Below the pieces are notes generated by a model that was not told the DNA's origin, ran no database searches, and was given only the letters and a program-made list of their open reading frames with translations. The position numbers and the translations under genes are program-made. From Frateuria_A sp049727805 (GTDB taxonomy: Bacteria > Pseudomonadota > Gammaproteobacteria > Xanthomonadales > Rhodanobacteraceae): a stretch of 64,000 nt of DNA. Shown in pieces: positions 59,978-64,000 of the stretch (positions within the stretch are counted from its first letter, which is position 1; each line of letters opens with the position of its first letter). The stretch is from positions 7,672 through 71,671 of the forward strand of contig NZ_JBCNYA010000021.1 of the NCBI RefSeq assembly GCF_049727805.1. The letters run 5' to 3'.

Positions 59978-61306
59978 GTGAGGAAGAACATCCAGTGGCA
60001 TCGATGGGTGGCGTTGCTGGGCCTGGCCTGGAGCGCCGCCGCATCCACGGCGGCGACCGGCGCGGAGCACTGGGTCGGCGCCTGGGCCGCCGCGCCACTG
60101 CGCAATCCGATGCCGGCGAACGCGGTACTGCGGCAACCCCCGCTCAATACCCCGCTGCATCACCAGACCGTGCGCGAGATCGTTCGTGTCGAGGCCGGCG
60201 GACGGCGGTTGCGCCTGCACCTGGACAACCGCTTCGGCGAGCGGCCGGTGACCATCGGTGCAGTGACGGTCGCCCGCGCCGCGGCGGGCGACGATTTCGC
60301 GGTCGATACCGGCACGCTGCGTCCGGTGTCCTTCGGTGGTGCGGCGCGCGCGGTATTGCCCGCAGGCGGCGTGCTGGACAGCGATCCGCTGGAGCTTCCC
60401 GTGCATGCGGGCGACCGGCTGGCGGTGAGCCTGTTCGTGCCCGGCGTGGCGGTGGCGGCCTCGTGGCACACCGATGCGCGCTACCGGCAGGCGCTCTCGC
60501 TGGAGGGCGACCACACGCGCGCCGCGCGCATGCCGCTGGCCGGCTATGCGCCCGGCTACGACTGGCTGGCGCGGATCGACGTGGAGGCCGCGCCTGCGAC
60601 GCGCGCGATCATCGCGCTGGGCGATTCGATCACCAACGGATTCCGCGCCAGTGCGGGCATGAGCTATCCCGAACAACTGGCCGATCGCCTGCGCGCGGCC
60701 GGCTGCGCCCGGGCCGTGCTCGATGCCGGCATCGACGGCAACCAGGTGGCCGCGGCGCAGGGCGACTTCAGCCAGGGCCAGAGCATGGAACGGCGCTTGC
60801 GGCCGGATGTGCTCGCGGTGCCGGGCGCGCGCTACCTGCTGGTGCTCGGCGGCATCAACGACATCGGCGAGCCGACCATGGCGGCGCGCGCGGCAGGCCA
60901 TGCGTTGCCCGGGGCAAAGGCGCTGGCCGCGCCCGTCGTCGCGGCGCTCGGCCGCATCGCCGCGACGGCCCGCGCGCAAGGCCTGCGCGTCTACGGCGCC
61001 ACGCTGCCGCCGTTCGGCGGCACCCTGGGCGCGTACTCGGCGCAGGGCGAGGTGGCACGCCAGGCCGTCAATGCCTGGATCCGCACCCGCGCACCCTACG
61101 ACGCGGTGGTCGATTTCGACGCGACCTTGCGCGACCCGGCGCAACCACAACGCCTGCAGGCGCGCTACGACAGCGGCGACCACATCCATCCGAACGACGC
61201 CGGCTACCGCGCCATGGCGCAGACGGTGCCGCTGGCCTGGTTCGATTGCCCGGCGCCGCAGCACGGCGATCCAGCGCCGTCCCGATTCTCCGGAGATGCC
61301 CGATGA
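59978..61306 (+). CDS. Exported SGNH/GDSL hydrolase
   Basis: A 442-residue protein starting at GTG 59978 behind GGGGAA with a signal peptide (WVALLGLAWSAAASTAATGA). The first half is a beta-rich module (WVGAWAAAPLRNPMP, LHLDNRFGERPVTIGAV); the second has SGNH blocks: IALGDSITNG with nucleophile Ser, LLVLGGINDIG (block III) and DHIHPNDAGY (block V Asp-x-x-His). Such enzymes in polysaccharide loci often remove acetyl groups. It overlaps the next gene by ATGA. No better start was seen. Confidence 0.85.
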   Translation: MRKNIQWHRWVALLGLAWSAAASTAATGAEHWVGAWAAAPLRNPMPANAVLRQPPLNTPLHHQTVREIVRVEAGGRRLRLHLDNRFGERPVTIGAVTVARAAAGDDFAVDTGTLRPVSFGGAARAVLPAGGVLDSDPLELPVHAGDRLAVSLFVPGVAVAASWHTDARYRQALSLEGDHTRAARMPLAGYAPGYDWLARIDVEAAPATRAIIALGDSITNGFRASAGMSYPEQLADRLRAAGCARAVLDAGIDGNQVAAAQGDFSQGQSMERRLRPDVLAVPGARYLLVLGGINDIGEPTMAARAAGHALPGAKALAAPVVAALGRIAATARAQGLRVYGATLPPFGGTLGAYSAQGEVARQAVNAWIRTRAPYDAVVDFDATLRDPAQPQRLQARYDSGDHIHPNDAGYRAMAQTVPLAWFDCPAPQHGDPAPSRFSGDAR

Positions 61307-62877
61307 CCCGACCGATCCTGCTGCCCTGCGCGATGGCGTTCGCGCTTGCACTCGCCGCCATCCCGGTCGCCGCGGCGCCGGCGCAGGCACAAGCGAGCGG
61401 CACGGTCCTTGCCGATGGCGTGGGCTACGTGAGCGTCGTGCGCCTGGCGCACCAGCCGGAGGCGTCCGCGAACGGGCGCATGCTGATGGTGTTCGAGCGC
61501 GACGGCATGGGCGGCATTCCGCTCTACGAAAGCATCGACGGCGGCGCGCAATGGCGGTTCGTAGCCAACGTCACCGACCAGGCGCACGGCAGCGATCCGC
61601 ATTGGCAGTTGCGCTGGCAGCCGCACCTTTCGGAATTGGCCAGGCCCAGCGCCGACCTGCCGGCGGGCACGCTGCTGCTGGGGGCCAATGCCACCGGTGA
61701 CGACGCCAGCGGGCGGCTGGTCGCCGAGGACCTGCAGCTCTACGCCTCCACCGACGGCGGCCGCAGCTGGCGCTACCGCGGCTCGATCGTCAAGGGCGGC
61801 GGCAACCCGAGCGACAAGGACAACCACGGCGTGTGGGAGCCGAACGTCCACCGCCTCGACGACGGGCGGCTAGTCGCCTACTACTCCAGCGAGAAGCACA
61901 AGGCGGAAGGCTTCAACCAGCTGCTCGCGCACAAGGTCTCCGATGACGGTGGCCGGCACTGGGGCGAGGAGAAGATCGACGTCGCCATTCCCGGCGGCGT
62001 CGAGCGTCCCGGCATGGCGGTGGTCGACCGGCTGCCGGACGGCCGCTACGTGATGACCTACGAGGACATCGACGGGCCCGACAACGGTCAGGTGTACCTG
62101 AAGATCAGCGCCGACGGCCTGGACTGGGGCGATCCGTCCGACCGCGGCACGCCGGTGCGCACCGCCGCCGGCGCGTGGCCGGCGGCCTCGCCGATCGTGC
62201 GCTGGCTGCCGTGGCGCAAGGGCCCCGGCGTGATCGCCGTGGTGGCCGAACGCGCCGGCGGCGACGGCGATCCGTCCGGCCGCAGCCTTTACTGGAACAA
62301 CGACGGCGGCCGCGGGCCGTGGTGGGAAGCCGAGGCGCCGGTGCAGAAGCTCACCGGGAACATCCATGCCGGCTGGACGCAGGCCCTGTTGCCGATGCCC
62401 GGCGGACGCCTGTGGCATGCCACCACTTCGTCCACTCCCGCCGACCCCGCGGATGCGCGCAAGAACGTCGTGATGTACGCCGAGGCGCCCGCACGCTTCG
62501 ACCGCTACGAGGCCGAGGACGCGCTGCGGCGCTGGTCGGTGCGCATCGGCGATCCGACCGCCTCGAATGGCGCCAAGGCACGCATGGCCTCCGCACCGGG
62601 TGGGCAGTTGGAGTTTCCCGTGCACGTTGCGGCCGGCGGCAGCTACCGCGCCACGGTGCGCTGGCAGGACCTGGGTTTCACGCCGGCGCTGCCGGTGCTG
62701 CGCGTCAACGGCACGCTCTGGAAGATGACCGATCGCGCCGACCGCGACGGCTGGCATGTCGCCACCGCCCGCGGCAGTCTGCGCGCCGGCGACAACACGG
62801 TGGTGCTCGAAGGCTCACGGCGCCCGGCCGACGTCGACTACGTGCAACTGGATCCGGCCACGCCCGAGGGCGATTGA
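61303..62877 (+). CDS. Exported sialidase-fold protein with C-terminal carbohydrate-binding module
   Basis: A 524-residue protein (signal MTRPILLPCAMAFALALAAIPVAAAPAQA). Residues 30-380 form a propeller with Asp-box-like turns (YESIDGGAQWRF, YASTDGGRSWRY, KVSDDGGRHWGE), resembling GH93 exo-arabinanases and other sialidase-fold glycosidases. Conserved NHGVWEPNVHRLDDGRLVAYYSSEKH is suggestive of such an active site, but I cannot place catalytic residues with confidence. Residues 390-520 (FDRYEAEDALRRWSVRIGD, LRAGDNTVVLEGSRRPADVDYVQLD) look like a CBM6/35-type module. The ATG overlaps the SGNH stop. A role in arabinan or galactan trimming with the GH43 enzyme is inference. Confidence 0.78.
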   Translation: MTRPILLPCAMAFALALAAIPVAAAPAQAQASGTVLADGVGYVSVVRLAHQPEASANGRMLMVFERDGMGGIPLYESIDGGAQWRFVANVTDQAHGSDPHWQLRWQPHLSELARPSADLPAGTLLLGANATGDDASGRLVAEDLQLYASTDGGRSWRYRGSIVKGGGNPSDKDNHGVWEPNVHRLDDGRLVAYYSSEKHKAEGFNQLLAHKVSDDGGRHWGEEKIDVAIPGGVERPGMAVVDRLPDGRYVMTYEDIDGPDNGQVYLKISADGLDWGDPSDRGTPVRTAAGAWPAASPIVRWLPWRKGPGVIAVVAERAGGDGDPSGRSLYWNNDGGRGPWWEAEAPVQKLTGNIHAGWTQALLPMPGGRLWHATTSSTPADPADARKNVVMYAEAPARFDRYEAEDALRRWSVRIGDPTASNGAKARMASAPGGQLEFPVHVAAGGSYRATVRWQDLGFTPALPVLRVNGTLWKMTDRADRDGWHVATARGSLRAGDNTVVLEGSRRPADVDYVQLDPATPEGD

Positions 62878-62914
62878 CGTTCCACGCCGACATCCGCCAT
62901 CACCTGGACACCAC

Positions 62915-63916
62915 ATGCCCCGGAGCCGTTTCCACTCGATCCTCGCAAGCCTCGCCCTGCTGTTCGCCTGCGCCGTGGCGCACGCGAGCGGCACGCGGGA
63001 CTATGCCAAGCCGCTGCTGCCCTCGGGGCCGGACCCGTGGGTGGTCCAGCGCGACGGCGTCTACTACTACACCAGTACTTCCGGCGACCGCATCGAACTG
63101 CGCAAGACCCGCGACCTCACGCAACTGGCGCAGGCCGAGCCGGTGGTGGTCTGGCGCAAGCATGCGCAGGGACCGGCGTCGACCTCGATATGGGCGCCGG
63201 AACTGCATTTCGTGCAGGGCAAGTGGTACCTCTATTTCACGGCGGCCGAGGCCGGGCACGACGACGACGCGCACCGGCACGTGTTCGTGCTGGAGAACGC
63301 CTCGTCCGATCCCACCCGGGGAGAGTGGGTGGAGCGCGGCATGCTGAAGACCCACCACAGCGGCATCGACGGCACCGTGTTCGAGCACGGCGGCCGGCGG
63401 TACTTCGTCTACTCGGCCTACGTCGGCGACCACAGCGACCTGGTGATCGCGCCGATGAGCAACCCGTGGACGCTGGGCTCGCCGCAGGTGGACATCGCCT
63501 GGCCGACCTACGCGTGGGAAATGCAGGGCGGGCGCAAGATCCTCGAAGGGCCGGAGTTCCTGCAGGGGCCGGACGGCAAGGTGTTCCTCAGCTATTCGGC
63601 GAGCGCCTGCTGGTCGGACGACTACGCGCTGGGCCTGCTGCAGGCCGACGGCGACGCGGACCTGCTCGACCCGGCCTCCTGGCGCAAGTCGCCCAGGCCC
63701 GTGTTCGCCAGCTCGCCGCAGCACCACGTCTACGCGCCCGGCCACAACGGCTTCTTCAAGGGCACGGACGGCCGCGACTGGATCATCTACCACGCCAACG
63801 GCGGGCCGGACTGGAAATGCACGCCGCGTCGCGCGCCGCGCATCCAGCCGATTGGCTGGAGAGCCGATGGCAGCCCCGACTTCGGCGTGCCTGGCGCTCC
63901 CCCGCACGAACCGTAG
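62915..63916 (+). CDS. Exported GH43 glycoside hydrolase, arabinofuranosidase-like
   Basis: A 333-residue protein with signal peptide (LASLALLFACAVAHA) starting at ATG 62915. It is a five-bladed propeller of GH43: PSGPDPWVVQRDGVYYY with base Asp40, HHSGIDGTVFEHGGRRYFVYS with Asp152 and ILEGPEFLQGPDGKVFLSYS with acid Glu211. The closest pattern I recall is exo-alpha-1,5-arabinofuranosidase-type GH43 (subfamily 26 region), but xylosidase or galactosidase activity is also possible. The stop codon TAG is supplied by a REP palindrome that begins two bases before it, as in the GH50-like gene. Confidence 0.88.
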   Translation: MPRSRFHSILASLALLFACAVAHASGTRDYAKPLLPSGPDPWVVQRDGVYYYTSTSGDRIELRKTRDLTQLAQAEPVVVWRKHAQGPASTSIWAPELHFVQGKWYLYFTAAEAGHDDDAHRHVFVLENASSDPTRGEWVERGMLKTHHSGIDGTVFEHGGRRYFVYSAYVGDHSDLVIAPMSNPWTLGSPQVDIAWPTYAWEMQGGRKILEGPEFLQGPDGKVFLSYSASACWSDDYALGLLQADGDADLLDPASWRKSPRPVFASSPQHHVYAPGHNGFFKGTDGRDWIIYHANGGPDWKCTPRRAPRIQPIGWRADGSPDFGVPGAPPHEP

Positions 63917-63978
63917 GGTGGGCTTCAGCCCACCGCTCGTCGCGGCATTCAAAGCGGTGGGCTGAAGCCCACCCTACG
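63912..63978. repeat. GTAG-type REP palindrome dimer overlapping GH43 stop codon
   Basis: Same arms as at 20469 (outer GTAG/CTAC, inner GGTGGGCT-TC-AGCCCACC hairpin) with a 21-bp spacer. The TAG of the left GTAG (63914-63916) is the GH43 stop codon. Only 22 bp remain after it before the window ends. Confidence 0.9.
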
Positions 63979-64000
63979 AGGACCTACGCCAGGCTGGTGG

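Noticed and set aside
1..64000. Search for tRNA, rRNA, phage, integrase or insertion sequence genes
   Set aside because: None was recognised by eye; short RNA genes could still be missed without a covariance-model search.

Overview
The window is GC-rich, densely coded chromosomal DNA, with no phage, IS, tRNA or rRNA gene seen. The gene set points to the order Xanthomonadales (Lysobacterales), most likely Rhodanobacteraceae (Rhodanobacter/Dyella/Luteibacter-like). The evidence is a homodimeric-type AceE, AceF with two lipoyl domains, a lipoyl-domain-bearing Lpd, DUF3247, DUF6491, DUF2884 and DUF6624 proteins, a TonB receptor plus glycosidases, and GTAG-type REP palindromes like those described in Stenotrophomonas. 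The genus is inference.

Layout. 1-6133: the end of an unidentified gene, an O-acyltransferase with an SGNH domain, NADP-malic enzyme (maeB) and a family 2 glycosyltransferase. 6372-9089: pyruvate dehydrogenase E1 (aceE). 9268-18105: two MFS transporters, a secreted esterase, a CtlX-like guanidine hydrolase, a Tat-type FAD oxidase and small proteins, with short palindromic repeats between some of them. 18273-28721: a membrane LytTR regulator, lipoproteins, a ferritin-like protein, a universal stress protein, a BrkB-type membrane protein, a secreted Bcp-type peroxiredoxin, and small exported proteins that include two DUF2884 paralogues. This stretch ends in a clear intrinsic terminator. 28891-34308: an MscS channel, then an ABC ATPase translationally coupled to a large permease/M1-peptidase fusion. 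34534-38185: aceF and lpdA, which complete the pyruvate dehydrogenase complex about 25 kb from aceE. 38217-45382: small unknowns, dinB, a PCMT/erythromycin-esterase fusion, an LPG-synthase-like membrane protein and an amino acid permease.

45434-63916 is a carbohydrate-use region. On the minus strand lies a tightly overlapping operon: gntR-type regulator, dgoK, dgoA, dgoD, an SDR, an SMP-30 lactonase and a sugar/H+ symporter. Together these specify oxidative (De Ley-Doudoroff) galactose catabolism to pyruvate and glyceraldehyde-3-phosphate. Divergent to it on the plus strand are an exported aldose 1-epimerase, a GH5-like hydrolase, a TonB-dependent receptor, an SGNH hydrolase, a sialidase-fold protein with a C-terminal carbohydrate-binding module, and a GH43 enzyme. 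A GH50-like secreted glycosidase faces the distal end of the operon. The simplest model is a galactose-containing polysaccharide utilisation locus, perhaps arabinogalactan or a related galactan, controlled by the GntR protein. The intergenic region carries a strong promoter for the operon, with a perfect FadR-type operator at its predicted start point.

The most unusual sequence feature is the presence of palindromic intergenic-type repeats inside the coding linkers of both aceF and lpdA. All three copies are read in the same frame of the palindrome and encode similar S-P-R-R-G-E or G-E-G-R-G-E-G peptides. The first lipoyl domains of these two genes are also nearly identical at DNA level, which suggests gene conversion.
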